Shown here: positions 17,826 to 26,841 of the stretch, one piece after another
Layout of the letters: every line of letters begins with the position of its first letter
Numbering within the stretch: position 1 is the first letter of the stretch
Assembly: GCF_938039245.1 (NCBI RefSeq)
Contig: NZ_CALHVN010000032.1
Span: 1 to 63,233 of the forward strand
Source of the DNA: an uncultured Campylobacter sp.
Lineage (GTDB): Bacteria; Campylobacterota; Campylobacteria; Campylobacterales; Campylobacteraceae
DNA: 63,233 nt
Reading direction: 5' to 3'
Notes under the pieces: model-generated
What the model was told of the DNA's origin: nothing
The model's database searches: none
The model's input: only the letters and a program-made list of their open reading frames with translations
Made by a program: the position numbers and the translations under genes

Positions 17826-18849
17826 CGGGTTTTTCCGTGATGTGGGGCAAAATTTGCACGCTGCCTAGCTCGCTACACATCGGACAGCGGTAAAAATGCA
17901 TCGGAAAGGCGTTTTTGCAGCTCTTGCAAACGTAGTTAAAGCTAAGCGCGGCCTTGTCGTAGTTTGCCGCTTTTAGTCTCTTTAAAACCTCTAGCTCAAA
18001 GCCCAGCGGCGCGCCGTCTTCGTCGCTCATACCTTTGATGAAAAATAGGCTCTTATACTCGGGGTCGGTTAAATTTACGGGCGTATTTTGATAATAAACC
18101 AAATCCAAAACGTCCCATAACGGCGGGAAATCGCTAAAATCCTTAAGCCCCGAACCGTTTAGATTTAACCTCTCCATCGCCATGCGCCGCACAAGCGCAA
18201 ATTCGTCCTTTAGGGCTAAAATTTCGCCGATTTTAGCCGCTTCGTCCCTGCTTTTATCCGCTAAAATTTGCAGCGCCTTTATGTAGGCCGTCTGCGCTCT
18301 CACGCCCTCGCCGAGCTCCTGCAGCGCGTCCAAGGCCTGTAGCGCGCCCTCGTAGTCTTTTAGTTTTTCGAAAATTATCGTTAGCGATTTTAGCGCGATT
18401 TGATTTCGCGGAGAGATTTTTAGCGCCTCTAAAAAGACGCTTTTTGCGCGCTCTAAAAAGCCCGCCTTAAAATAAGTCTGACCAAGATCGGTAAAAATTT
18501 GCTCCTTTGCCGCTCGGTTTTTAGCCCGCTCTAAAGCTACGGCATAGACGTTGATAGCCTTTTCAAAATACCCGCTTTTTGAAAACGTCCCAGCCAAAAA
18601 GCACATCGTAGCCGTATCTGCGCCCGAGTTTATCAAAAGCTGCTTGTTTTCGTCGCTCAGGCCTTGAGATTTGCCGAATTTTTTCAAAAATCCCGCGATC
18701 TCCGCCTTTTCGTCCTTGCTCTTAAAAACGCCCCACGCATAGCTAAAAACGGCGATCACGAGCACTGCGGCGACTAGCACCACGAGGCCGAAAATCGGGT
18801 CTCTAAATTCGATAAAAAATATATCCAAAATGCCGCTTTCTAAAGTCAA
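17803..18849 (-). CDS. LapB/YciM-like TPR protein with C-terminal zinc ribbon
   Basis: A 348-residue protein with one N-terminal membrane helix (about residues 17-40), a row of TPR-like helices (about 70-210, for example TDLGQTYFKAGFLERAKSVF), and a C-terminal rubredoxin-like metal site with two Cys-x2-Cys knuckles (CKSC and CPMC). This is the layout of LapB, which in E. coli couples LPS synthesis to LpxC proteolysis; the same role here is inferred. The start is uncertain: TTG 18849 lacks a clear ribosome binding site, and TTG eight codons in is an alternative. Confidence 0.8.
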   Translation of the reverse strand: MTLESGILDIFFIEFRDPIFGLVVLVAAVLVIAVFSYAWGVFKSKDEKAEIAGFLKKFGKSQGLSDENKQLLINSGADTATMCFLAGTFSKSGYFEKAINVYAVALERAKNRAAKEQIFTDLGQTYFKAGFLERAKSVFLEALKISPRNQIALKSLTIIFEKLKDYEGALQALDALQELGEGVRAQTAYIKALQILADKSRDEAAKIGEILALKDEFALVRRMAMERLNLNGSGLKDFSDFPPLWDVLDLVYYQNTPVNLTDPEYKSLFFIKGMSDEDGAPLGFELEVLKRLKAANYDKAALSFNYVCKSCKNAFPMHFYRCPMCSELGSVQILPHITEKPDENSMPF

Positions 18850-18878
18850 ATTTAACGCCGATTATAGCAAAACGATTG

Positions 18879-18884
18879 TATAAT
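18879..18884 (+). promoter_or_regulatory. -10 box of dnaG, implying a leaderless transcript
   Basis: A perfect TATAAT ends seven bases before the dnaG ATG at 18892. Transcription normally starts about seven bases after the -10, which would put the first nucleotide at or within a base or two of the start codon. No ribosome binding site fits in between. Confidence 0.6.
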
Positions 18885-18891
18885 CTCGCTT

Positions 18892-20565
18892 ATGATCGAT
18901 CCAAAATCAATAGAAAGACTAAAAGCGCAAACCGATATCGTCGATATAGTCGGGCACTATCTGCCGCTAAAAAAAAGCGGCGCGAACTTCGTGTGCGTAT
19001 GTCCGTTTCACGACGATAAAAACCCGAGCATGAGCGTGAGCCCGTCGCGCGGAATATTTCACTGCTTTTCGTGCAAAGCAGGCGGCGACGCGATCAAATT
19101 CGTGATGGACTACGAAAAGCTAAGCTACCCCGAAGCCGTCGAAAAGATCGCGGGACTGCAAAATTTCACGCTAAACTACGTGCGCGGCGGCGAACCGGCG
19201 AAGGAAAACAAGCACATCTTAGAAAACGCAAACGCCTTTTACCGCTCGCTGCTATATAAAACGCCAGCAGCCATCGAGTATTTATATTCGCGCGGTATCA
19301 CGGACGAGCTAATAGATAAATTTGAACTAGGTTTCGCGCCCGAGAGTGCACAGACGATAAGGCTACTGCAAAACGATCAAATCGAGCCCAAAGAAGCCCT
19401 AGAAGTCGGCATCGTAAAGCAAAACGAAAACGGCATCTACGCTAGCTTCATAAACCGCATCACATTTCCTATCTATACGCACGCGGGACGGCTCGTGGGC
19501 TTTGGCGGACGCACGATCAGCGGAAACCCCGCAAAATACGTAAATTCGCCCCAGTCCGCGGTTTTTGACAAGTCCACGCTTTTTTACGGCTATCACCTGG
19601 CAAAGCGCGAAATTTTTACCAAAAATCAAATCATCATCACCGAAGGCTACATGGATGTCATCATGTTGCATAAGGCTGGCTTTAGCAACGCCGTAGCCGT
19701 GCTTGGAACCGCGCTCACGACCAAGCACCTGCCGCTTTTAAAACGCGGCGAGATTAGCGTTATTTTGTGTTTTGACGGCGACGACGCGGGTATAAACGCC
19801 GCGACGAAGTCCGCTCTGCTGCTCGCGCAAAACGAAATCGACGGTAGCGTCGTCATTATTGAGGGCGGCGCAGATCCCGCCGATATGGTCGTCGCAGGCA
19901 AGATAGAGTATCTGCGGCAAATTTTTGAAAGCGGCACGGAGATCGGCGAATTTTACATCAGGCATCTAGCTAGCGGCTTTGATCTATCGCGCCCCGTGCA
20001 AAAGCAAAAGGCGCTAGAAGCGATCCAGGCCTTTACGGCGAGTCTAAAACCCGTCGTCGCAAACTCCTACGCGCCGCTCGTGGCTAAAATTTTAAAGATA
20101 GCCGAGGGGTCGTTTCGCCTCTCTCGCAGATCAAATTCGGTGGTGCAGCAAGGCTACGGCGGGACTGAGCAAAACGCGCAGGGCTACGAAACGCAAAATT
20201 TCCGCGCAAACTCGGGACGCAAAGACCCGCTAGAAATCCAAATTTTAAAAACAATGATAGAAAACCAGAGTCTAAAAAAATTTATTTTAGAAAATTTAAA
20301 GCCCGATTATTTCGCGCGCCACAGGGCAGTCTACGAAGCGATAGCAGCGGGAGCGGACGCGAACGATCCGTCCGTGCGCGAGGTGATGTTTGAAAAATAC
20401 GAGGCATTTAAAAACGAGGAGGAAATTTTACAAAATCTAAAATTTTTTAAAACAAGATTTTACAAAAATTTATACAAAAAGTATTCGGCGTCGCAAATCT
20501 CGCTAGAAGAAAAGCAACCGATACTAAAAAAAATCGACGAAATTTTAAAGGAACTTAAAAAATGA
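18892..20565 (+). CDS. dnaG: DNA primase
   Basis: Makes RNA primers at the replication fork. The N-terminal CHC2 zinc site is Cys37, His40, Cys58, Cys61. The RNA polymerase domain has GFGGRTISGNPAKYVNSPQS and the TOPRIM motifs EGYMD (Glu) and FDGDDAG (Asp-x-Asp). The C-terminal third is less conserved and binds DnaB. The start is supported by similarity of the first 30 residues to other primases and by the promoter immediately upstream. 557 residues, normal for epsilonproteobacteria. Confidence 0.97.
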   Translation: MIDPKSIERLKAQTDIVDIVGHYLPLKKSGANFVCVCPFHDDKNPSMSVSPSRGIFHCFSCKAGGDAIKFVMDYEKLSYPEAVEKIAGLQNFTLNYVRGGEPAKENKHILENANAFYRSLLYKTPAAIEYLYSRGITDELIDKFELGFAPESAQTIRLLQNDQIEPKEALEVGIVKQNENGIYASFINRITFPIYTHAGRLVGFGGRTISGNPAKYVNSPQSAVFDKSTLFYGYHLAKREIFTKNQIIITEGYMDVIMLHKAGFSNAVAVLGTALTTKHLPLLKRGEISVILCFDGDDAGINAATKSALLLAQNEIDGSVVIIEGGADPADMVVAGKIEYLRQIFESGTEIGEFYIRHLASGFDLSRPVQKQKALEAIQAFTASLKPVVANSYAPLVAKILKIAEGSFRLSRRSNSVVQQGYGGTEQNAQGYETQNFRANSGRKDPLEIQILKTMIENQSLKKFILENLKPDYFARHRAVYEAIAAGADANDPSVREVMFEKYEAFKNEEEILQNLKFFKTRFYKNLYKKYSASQISLEEKQPILKKIDEILKELKK

Positions 20566-21548
20566 AAGCGTTAGTTTTATTTAGCGGCGGGCTTGATAGT
20601 ATGATCTCTATCAAGCTTTTAACCAGCCAAGGCATCGAAGTTACGGCGATCCACATCGACATCGGCTTTAGCGGCGACGAGAAAAAGGCGGAAATTTTAC
20701 GCCGCCGCGCGAACGAAGCCGGAGCCGAGTTTAAGATCGTAGATATCAGAAACGAATACCTGCGCGAGGTGCTTTTTACGCCAAAGCACGGCTACGGCAA
20801 GCACTTTAACCCCTGCATCGACTGCCACGGATATATGTTTAAAACGGCGCTTGCGATGATGAGCGCGGAGGGCGCTAGCTTTATCGCTACGGGCGAGGTG
20901 ATCGGCCAGCGTCCGATGAGTCAGAGGCGCGACGCGATGGCGCAGGTCAAAAACGCCGCAGGCGACGAGGACGACCTAATCTTGCGCCCGATGTCCGCGC
21001 AGCTGATGAAGCCCACAAAGCCAGAGCGCGAAGGCTGGGTCGATCGTAGCAAGCTGCTGGGCATCAGCGGACGCGACCGCAAAAGGCAGCTCGCGCTTGC
21101 CAAGGAATTCGGCTTTAGCGAATTTGAGACGCCAGGCGGCGGGTGCTTGCTCACGATCGAGAGCTTTGCGAATAAAATCAAAGATTTCATCAAATTTGAC
21201 CCCAATATGACTAGCGCGGATATGCAGCTGCTGCGCATCGGACGGCATCTGCGCCTGGCAAACGGTACCAAAATGGTCATCGGCCGCGACGAGAACGACA
21301 ACGCCAAACTGCTAGCCCTAAATAATCCAAAATTTACGCAGATCAAATTTGACGGCGATATCGTGGGCGCGACTAGCCTCGTGGACGCTAAATTTAGCGA
21401 GGCTGATCTTGAGTTTGCCGTGCGGCTGGCACTTGCCTACACTAGAGCCGATAAAGACGCGGCAGTGCGAGCTAAAGTCAGCGAGCGCGAAATTTGCGTG
21501 AAGCCCTTTGAGAGTAAAGAGCCTGCGCAGGAGTTTTTCGTAAATTAA
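20562..21548 (+). CDS. PP-loop ATP pyrophosphatase, MnmA/ThiI-like tRNA thiolation type
   Basis: The PP-loop FSGGLDS is at residues 7-13 and marks an enzyme that adenylates its substrate, commonly a tRNA base or acid. A conserved Cys pair occurs in NPCIDCHGYMFK (about 84-95), and GEVIGQRPMSQRRDAM and ETPGGGCLLT follow. The C-terminal 100 residues form a small separate domain. The protein is 328 residues, shorter than MnmA, and belongs to an MnmA-like group seen in Campylobacter; the exact substrate is not known. Start and dnaG stop overlap by four bases (ATGA). Confidence 0.75.
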   Translation: MKALVLFSGGLDSMISIKLLTSQGIEVTAIHIDIGFSGDEKKAEILRRRANEAGAEFKIVDIRNEYLREVLFTPKHGYGKHFNPCIDCHGYMFKTALAMMSAEGASFIATGEVIGQRPMSQRRDAMAQVKNAAGDEDDLILRPMSAQLMKPTKPEREGWVDRSKLLGISGRDRKRQLALAKEFGFSEFETPGGGCLLTIESFANKIKDFIKFDPNMTSADMQLLRIGRHLRLANGTKMVIGRDENDNAKLLALNNPKFTQIKFDGDIVGATSLVDAKFSEADLEFAVRLALAYTRADKDAAVRAKVSEREICVKPFESKEPAQEFFVN

Positions 21549-22650
21549 ATTTACGCATTTAGATTAAAGCTGCGCGCCCGCGTTAAATTTTGCGGATTAA
21601 ATTTAAAAATGCGCGAGATAGTTTAAAATCGCAAGCCAAATTTAAGGGCTTTGGGTTTTAAAATCATCCACAAAAGCAACCTACCGACTAAATTTGGCGG
21701 CTTAATCGCAAGCCACATTTAACGCGTTTTGCCTTAGCTTGCGGTCGCTTAGCCAAAACCATCGACACTAGAACCGAACTTTGAGCTTTAATCTACCGCA
21801 AGTAAAAAAGGCTAGACGTAAATTTAAGCGCATTAATAAAGACGCTTTTTTGGCTTAAATTTACCCTCGTAGCGCGCCTAAAGCAAGCAGAGCCGTAAAA
21901 CTAGCTCTTGCGGTAAAAGCTAAATTTTGCTTGCAAAAGGCCTTTGGCGGCGATTCAAAGACGCGATTTAAGCGGTAGATAAATTGCGCGCTGATTTGGC
22001 TATTTTTGAGCTAAATTTAGCTAGGGGACGCGCAGCGATGTGGTTTTATTTTTAAGATTTGGCTTGTTTTTTGAGCTAAATTTAGCTTGTATAACGGCGA
22101 TTTTTCGTTTGCTAGCGGCTAAATTTATAAACGCCGCAAATCTAGGCGCCCAAGCGATTTTTAACTCTAGATATTGCTCTTTAAAGTCCCGCAGCTTCGC
22201 CAAAACGCTCTTTGTAAGATTTTTGCTATTAATCGCAGCCAAATTTACTATGCGGCGGTTTGTGCCAGTTTGCTTGCACGGCTCGTACGCGCGCAATGTT
22301 TTATGATTTTCATCCACACCAAGCGCGAAATAGCCTAAATTTATCTACTCGGATGAAAATTTAACGATTTTACCGCCTTGATTTTGCGTATTTGCGCGCT
22401 AAAAAGTAAGCTTAAAACGGATGCTTACGGTATTTTGCCGTTAATTTATAGCTGCCGCGCACCGTAAATCCCAATTATAACAAACCGCCGCGAAAACTCG
22501 TCTTTTCTTATTTTACGGGCTTTAAAGCGGCAATGCGGCCCAAATCCGTTTGCCGTTTCGTAACCTTAAGACAAAACAAGCCTTAATTTAATTTTACCGT
22601 GATAAAACCAAAATATTTTCAGATTTTATTTTATTTTGATATATTTTAAG
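21549..22650. other. 1.1-kb intergenic region without recognisable genes
   Basis: The longest gap in the window. It is rich in AAATTT. A 19-base direct repeat with one mismatch (AATCGCAAGCC followed by A/C and ATTTAA) occurs at 21627-21645 and 21704-21722. Reading frames up to 98 codons exist but have no ribosome binding site or protein-like composition. It may be the remains of lost genes. Confidence 0.55.
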
Positions 22651-22673
22651 TATAATTCTCAATTTAATATAAT
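22651..22673 (+). promoter_or_regulatory. Overlapping candidate -10 boxes for the wHTH-like gene
   Basis: TATAAT occurs at 22651-22656 and again at 22668-22673, in a very AT-rich stretch. Use of the second would start the message near 22680, which favours the downstream ATG (22689) of the following gene. Confidence 0.45.
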
Positions 22674-22688
22674 ATGAGAGTTTTTGCA

Positions 22689-23285
22689 ATGGATTATCAA
22701 GGATTATTTTTAACGGCGCAGTTTTTAAACGATAGAAAAAAGGCGAGCAGAAAGGAAATAACGGCGTTTTTAGCAAAAAGCATAAACGCCTCGCAAAGCA
22801 AAGCCGACGCGCTCATAAATGCGTTAGCCGCAAGCGCAGCTATTTTAAATTTGCCGCCGCCGCAAAGACTAGTCGTAAAAACAGGACGCGGGATATACGA
22901 GATAAGCCAAGCCGGCGAAAAAATACTAAAGGGCAAAGACGCGCGGCAAAATTTTATGCGAAAACTAGATGAAATTTACGGCGCCGCGCAAAAATTGCAA
23001 ACGCTAAAACGCTCCTCGCCCAAGATACGAGAATACGCAAAAGACGTCGCTTTAGCCTTGCTTTGCGAGCTAAAAGATAAGTTAGTCGGCGAGTTAAAAT
23101 CAAAGCCCATGCAGACATTTAAATCGCTCGCGCTAAAACTCGTTAAAAAACATAAAATTTTAGGCAAAATTTATGCCTTTAGACATATTTTTATCGCGGT
23201 TTTGGCGGCCAAACTCGCATTTGAGGCCTTTCAAATCCTAAGGCACAGGCGCGAGAAAAGACTGCAAACGGCTACTCTAGGCTAA
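22689..23285 (+). CDS. Hypothetical protein, winged-helix-like N-terminus and C-terminal hydrophobic segment
   Basis: A 198-residue basic protein. The first 80 residues look like a small winged helix (alternating helices, then a strand-rich RLVVKTGRGIYEISQAG). A helical lysine-rich middle is followed by a hydrophobic segment IFIAVLAAKLAFEAFQIL near the C-terminus that could be a membrane anchor. I choose ATG 22689 over 22674 because GAGAG lies at suitable distance and the upstream ATG sits against a -10-like box. Family not recognised. It faces the small membrane-protein genes convergently. Confidence 0.6.
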   Translation: MDYQGLFLTAQFLNDRKKASRKEITAFLAKSINASQSKADALINALAASAAILNLPPPQRLVVKTGRGIYEISQAGEKILKGKDARQNFMRKLDEIYGAAQKLQTLKRSSPKIREYAKDVALALLCELKDKLVGELKSKPMQTFKSLALKLVKKHKILGKIYAFRHIFIAVLAAKLAFEAFQILRHRREKRLQTATLG

Positions 23286-23295
23286 ATTTAAACTT

Positions 23296-23844
23296 TCATA
23301 GCATTTGAAGGCGAATAATTAAATTTATACTTAACAATATGCAGTAAAAAAATATAATCAAAAAATAATATATTAAATATTTGACGGTAAATATCGTAAC
23401 TACTGCCGCCTCAAGCAATCGAACGGTGCTTGCGACGCATTCGTTATCTACGAAAATAACAAAGCGGTCTATATAATGCTTTATAAATATTATTATTTTT
23501 AATAAAAGCCCAATATCAAATAAAAATCCGAATACGATAGGAGAAACGAAGATTACAATTATGAATTTACTAAAACTAAAATTCGCATATCTAGGCGTTC
23601 CCCAAAAATCAAGCTTTACGGAGTAAAATTGAGACGGAAATATCGCGATACCGATCAATACGCCGGCTAAAATTTCGCTCAAAACGCCCATAGGCACCGG
23701 CAAATTCGGCGCAAAACTATGATACAAATAGCACGCAGCGACCAACCGCGCCACAAAAAGTGAAAATGCGATATGAACCATAAACATCGCAAATCTAAGA
23801 AACTTTTCGCCTTTTGTCGGCACATCTACGCTTAAATTTATCAC
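23296..23844 (-). CDS. Hypothetical four-helix membrane protein
   Basis: 182 residues with four hydrophobic segments (about 18-42, 49-68, 88-115, 140-172). No motif recognised. Markedly AT-rich compared with housekeeping genes nearby (many ATA, TTA and AAT codons). Its ATG overlaps the stop of the upstream gene by four bases, so the two are co-translated. Confidence 0.65.
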   Translation of the reverse strand: MINLSVDVPTKGEKFLRFAMFMVHIAFSLFVARLVAACYLYHSFAPNLPVPMGVLSEILAGVLIGIAIFPSQFYSVKLDFWGTPRYANFSFSKFIIVIFVSPIVFGFLFDIGLLLKIIIFIKHYIDRFVIFVDNECVASTVRLLEAAVVTIFTVKYLIYYFLIIFFYCILLSINLIIRLQML

Positions 23845-24179
23845 TTCATTATCTTTACGTTTTTGTTGATTAAAAACTCTTCCAAATTTTTAATATCGCC
23901 AGCATTAAATAACGATAAATTAACTCTTGCAAAATAAAATACGGAATCGACGGTTTTTATAATCATATATTTATTTATAATTTTAACGTATTTTATTTTT
24001 TCATAATCTACGCTTCTTTCTCTAAACAAATAATAAATACTTAAAAAAGTATCGTAGCAGGATATCTTTTTTATAAAATACGAATAAAAGTAAATTTTTA
24101 TAAAATAAAAAATACCTAATATACCGATAAACGAATAATTATTACCGATTAACATCAAATAAATAGATGCGCTAAGCAT
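23841..24179 (-). CDS. Hypothetical membrane protein with PH-like tail
   Basis: 112 residues: two close hydrophobic segments at the N-terminus, then a strand-rich tail (YEKIKYVKIINKYMIIKTVD) followed by a final helix (DIKNLEEFLINKNVKI). This layout, a membrane hairpin followed by a small PH-like beta domain and a closing helix, also appears in the broken gene at 24577-25375, and I think the two are distant paralogues. Function unknown. Confidence 0.6.
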   Translation of the reverse strand: MLSASIYLMLIGNNYSFIGILGIFYFIKIYFYSYFIKKISCYDTFLSIYYLFRERSVDYEKIKYVKIINKYMIIKTVDSVFYFARVNLSLFNAGDIKNLEEFLINKNVKIMK

Positions 24180-24185
24180 AACGAT

Positions 24186-24377
24186 TTAAAACAAAATCTC
24201 AAATGCCCCGCCGATATATTTAGTACGTTTCACGCTAAGAAGCGTTTTGGGCATGACTATCTCTATATATGCTCCGCTACCGTCGGCAGTCTCTATACGC
24301 ATCACGTCGTATAGTTCCTTATCGTATTCCTCGTCAAATTCATACTCTACGTTTTCTTCGTATTTTTCTTTTTCCAT
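24186..24377 (-). CDS. Hypothetical small acidic protein
   Basis: 63 residues, with a Glu/Asp/Tyr-rich N-terminal half (EKYEENVEYEFDEEYDKELY) and a short beta-like C-terminal half. AGGAAG lies seven bases before the ATG. It is the first gene of a minus-strand set with the two membrane proteins that follow, six bases before the next. Not recognised; possibly a small soluble partner or inhibitor. Confidence 0.55.
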   Translation of the reverse strand: MEKEKYEENVEYEFDEEYDKELYDVMRIETADGSGAYIEIVMPKTLLSVKRTKYIGGAFEILF

Positions 24378-24576
24378 ATTTCTTCCTATTTTTTATTTAT
24401 TATACATTTATAAAATAGTTTTTTGCTTAATTAAATACTTTTTAATTTCAAAAATCCTCTCGCCTGCGCGTTTACTTTTAAAAATAGATATGTAAATTTA
24501 GCTAAACGTAGTTAAAATTTAGTGGCGAACTAAAAGTAAATTTATACGTAAATTTGACAAAAAACTCAAGCCTAAT

Positions 24577-25375
24577 TTACTCTAAACTAAAAAACCGCCT
24601 CATCTTACGTCTCCAGTCGTCTTTTGGTATTTCCGTATCGTTTGGATCGTCGCTCCAAACCTCGTGTTTGTCCTCGAAAAATATCGCAGACCTTTGAGCT
24701 TGCGGCATAAATTTCGTCTTGTTCTCCACAGGAATTTTGTTCGCCTGAAAATACCGTAACAGCTCAAAATAATCATCTCTGCTATAGCAATTTACCAAAA
24801 AATAATTTCTATTTTTCATCCTGATAACGAAATTTTTACGCAGCAACCACAGCGGTTCGCCCGATTTTTTGAGTTTATAGATTTTAAACGGCAGCGCAAA
24901 TATCAGATAAACTAAAAGATATCTTATAAAGTCTTTCGTTTTGTTAAAATGCACGCCGATAGAGGACTTTTTATAGAGCTGATACGGGGTAAAAAAGTGA
25001 AATCTGCCGTATCTGCTATCAAGCTCGCTGATAACGCAAAAATAGACCTTTTCCACGTCTTTTACGAGGGTGATTTTCTCCTCGCTCTCTACTTTGTTTA
25101 CGTAGACATACTCTATATGATAAATTTGCTCGCTAGAAAATCTAAAAAAGCTCGGTTTTTGTTTAAAAACTCGCGGCGCGAAAACGTATGTATTGTATAG
25201 GCAGAATAATAAAAAAGATGCGGGCAAAGCAATAAGATAAATGCGATATAAAAGCCCGTAGTCGCTAAAAGCAAATACAAAAACGAGAATCGAGTCAAAG
25301 AATAATATACCATCCCGCCAAAAACAGCGCGCCGTAATCGTTTATGATTATCGGATTTTCGTCGTAGTTTTTCAA
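24577..25375 (-). pseudogene. Hypothetical membrane protein gene broken by two frameshifts
   Basis: GGAG six bases before TTG 25375 opens MKNYDENPIIINDYGALFLA. One base must be added at the three-T run opposite 25297-25299 to continue into LTRFSFLYLLLATTGFYIAF, and one at the six-T run opposite 25211-25216 to join the intact 216-residue frame ending at 24577. The repaired protein, about 266 residues, has two N-terminal helices, a PH-like region, a third hydrophobic stretch (LLVYLIFALPF) and an acidic tail. Either decayed or reversibly switched by slippage, though the first run is too short for classical phase variation. Confidence 0.6.
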
Positions 25376-25483
25376 ATTTTCTCCAAATTTCGCTTCACGC
25401 AGTTAAATTTAAAATGGATAACAAAAGGCGAGAGAGCTAAATTTAACTCGGCAAATTTAGATAAGCTCGCCGCAAACTCAAAG

Positions 25484-25526
25484 CAAATTTAAGCGGCCGT
25501 CCTCAAGTCAAAGTCGCTTAAATTTG
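25484..25526. repeat. Inverted repeat with AAATTT arms downstream of serC
   Basis: CAAATTTAAGCG (25484-25495) and CGCTTAAATTTG (25515-25526) are perfect 12-base arms around a 19-base loop. It lies about 100 bases after the serC stop. No T-run follows on either strand. Confidence 0.6.
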
Positions 25527-25621
25527 AGCAAAAAGCCAAATTTGACGCACCCCGAATTTAAAACCCCGAGTTTAAATTTACCCGGAGTAAAGCCAAATTC
25601 GTGCGGCGCGTCTAGTCAAAT

Positions 25622-26698
25622 TTACCCGTTTTTCCTAGCAAATTCTTTCATAAACTCAGCCAAAGTCTGCACGTTTTCGATACTCACGGCGTTATATATC
25701 GAGGCTCTGATGCCGCCTACGTGACGGTGCCCTTTTAGACCCAGCATGCCCGCGTTTTCGGACTCGGAGATAAAGGCCGCCTCTAGCTCGCGGTTTGCGA
25801 TGGTAAAGCTAACGTTCATCAGCGAGCGGCTATCTTTTTGCGCGTGACCTTTGTAAAAGCCGCCAGAACCGTCGATCGCGCCGTAAAGCAGCGCCGCCTT
25901 TTGCTCGTTGATCCGGTTTACGCCCGTTAGACCGCCCTGCTCTTGCACCCAGCCCAGCGTCAAATTTAGCAGATATATGCCAAAGGTCGGCGGCGTGTTG
26001 TATAGCGACGCAGCGCTAGCGTGCGTATCGTAGCGAAGCATCGTCGGAGTGCGCTCCATGCAGGCTCGCTCTAGCAGATCCTTGCGGATGATGACGACGG
26101 TTACGCCGCTTGGGCCGGCATTTTTCTGCGCGCCGCCGTATAGCAGCCCCACGTCCGTGAAATCAACCGGTCGCGAGAAAAAATCGCTCGACGCATCGAC
26201 GACTAGCGGAGCTTTGGAGCGAGGCAGCTCGCGGTACTGCGTGCCGTAGATGGTGTTGTTCGTGCAGACGTAGCCGTATGCGGCGTCGCCGTCAAATTTG
26301 ACCTCGGGGATGCGGTCATAGGAGGTCTCTTTGCTGCTAGCGACCACTTCGTATCTTGCGCCGACGTTTGCGGCCTCTTTGATCGCTTTGCTCGTCCAGA
26401 CGCCCGTATCGGCATACTGCGCGACGCCTTGGGCGGCTAAATTTAGCGGTATCATCGCAAACTGCAAATGTGCGCCGCCTTGCAAAAATAGCACGTCATA
26501 CTCTTCGCCTATGCCGTATAGTTCGCGCGCCTTTGTCATCGCGCCGTAGTGCACCTCTTCAAAAATCTTGCTTCGGTGGCTGATTTCCATTATCGAAAAG
26601 CCCTTGCCCTGATAGTCGGTGAGCTCGTTTTGCGCGCGCTCAAGCACGCTAAGAGGCAGAGCCGAAGGGCCCGCACTAAAATTTAGCTTTCTATTCAT
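25622..26698 (-). CDS. serC: Phosphoserine aminotransferase
   Basis: PLP enzyme converting 3-phosphohydroxypyruvate and glutamate to phosphoserine; also used in pyridoxal phosphate synthesis. It begins NRKLNFSAGPSALPLSVLE. The PLP lysine lies in YGGAQKNAGPSGVTVV, and HVGGIRASIYNA is near the C-terminus. I start at ATG 26698 because AAGGAG lies five bases upstream; a farther in-frame start would place that ribosome binding site inside the gene. 358 residues, normal. Confidence 0.95.
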   Translation of the reverse strand: MNRKLNFSAGPSALPLSVLERAQNELTDYQGKGFSIMEISHRSKIFEEVHYGAMTKARELYGIGEEYDVLFLQGGAHLQFAMIPLNLAAQGVAQYADTGVWTSKAIKEAANVGARYEVVASSKETSYDRIPEVKFDGDAAYGYVCTNNTIYGTQYRELPRSKAPLVVDASSDFFSRPVDFTDVGLLYGGAQKNAGPSGVTVVIIRKDLLERACMERTPTMLRYDTHASAASLYNTPPTFGIYLLNLTLGWVQEQGGLTGVNRINEQKAALLYGAIDGSGGFYKGHAQKDSRSLMNVSFTIANRELEAAFISESENAGMLGLKGHRHVGGIRASIYNAVSIENVQTLAEFMKEFARKNG

Positions 26699-26841
26699 CC
26701 AAACTCCTTTCAAATTTGAGCTGATTTTAGCGTTATTTGCGTTAAAAAATCATTTCGCGTCGCAAGGTCGGCGGCAAAAGCACGCAAATTTTACACTTTA
26801 AGCTACCTTTTGATACAATTTTTCATATTAAGGAGCGAAAT

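Noticed and set aside
22021..22317. 98-codon minus-strand reading frame in the largest gap
   Set aside because: No ribosome binding site and no domain; its composition follows AAATTT-rich DNA, so it is probably chance.
3625..25375. Systematic homopolymer sequencing error as the only cause of the frameshifts
   Set aside because: Many long genes with equal or longer A/T runs (polA, dnaG, rho, ccoI) are intact, and the first broken gene also has a nonsense codon. Error at single sites cannot be excluded without reads.
24577..25375. Classical phase variation by a long homopolymer
   Set aside because: The runs are three and six bases, shorter than the G/C tracts of eight or more used by Campylobacter contingency genes.
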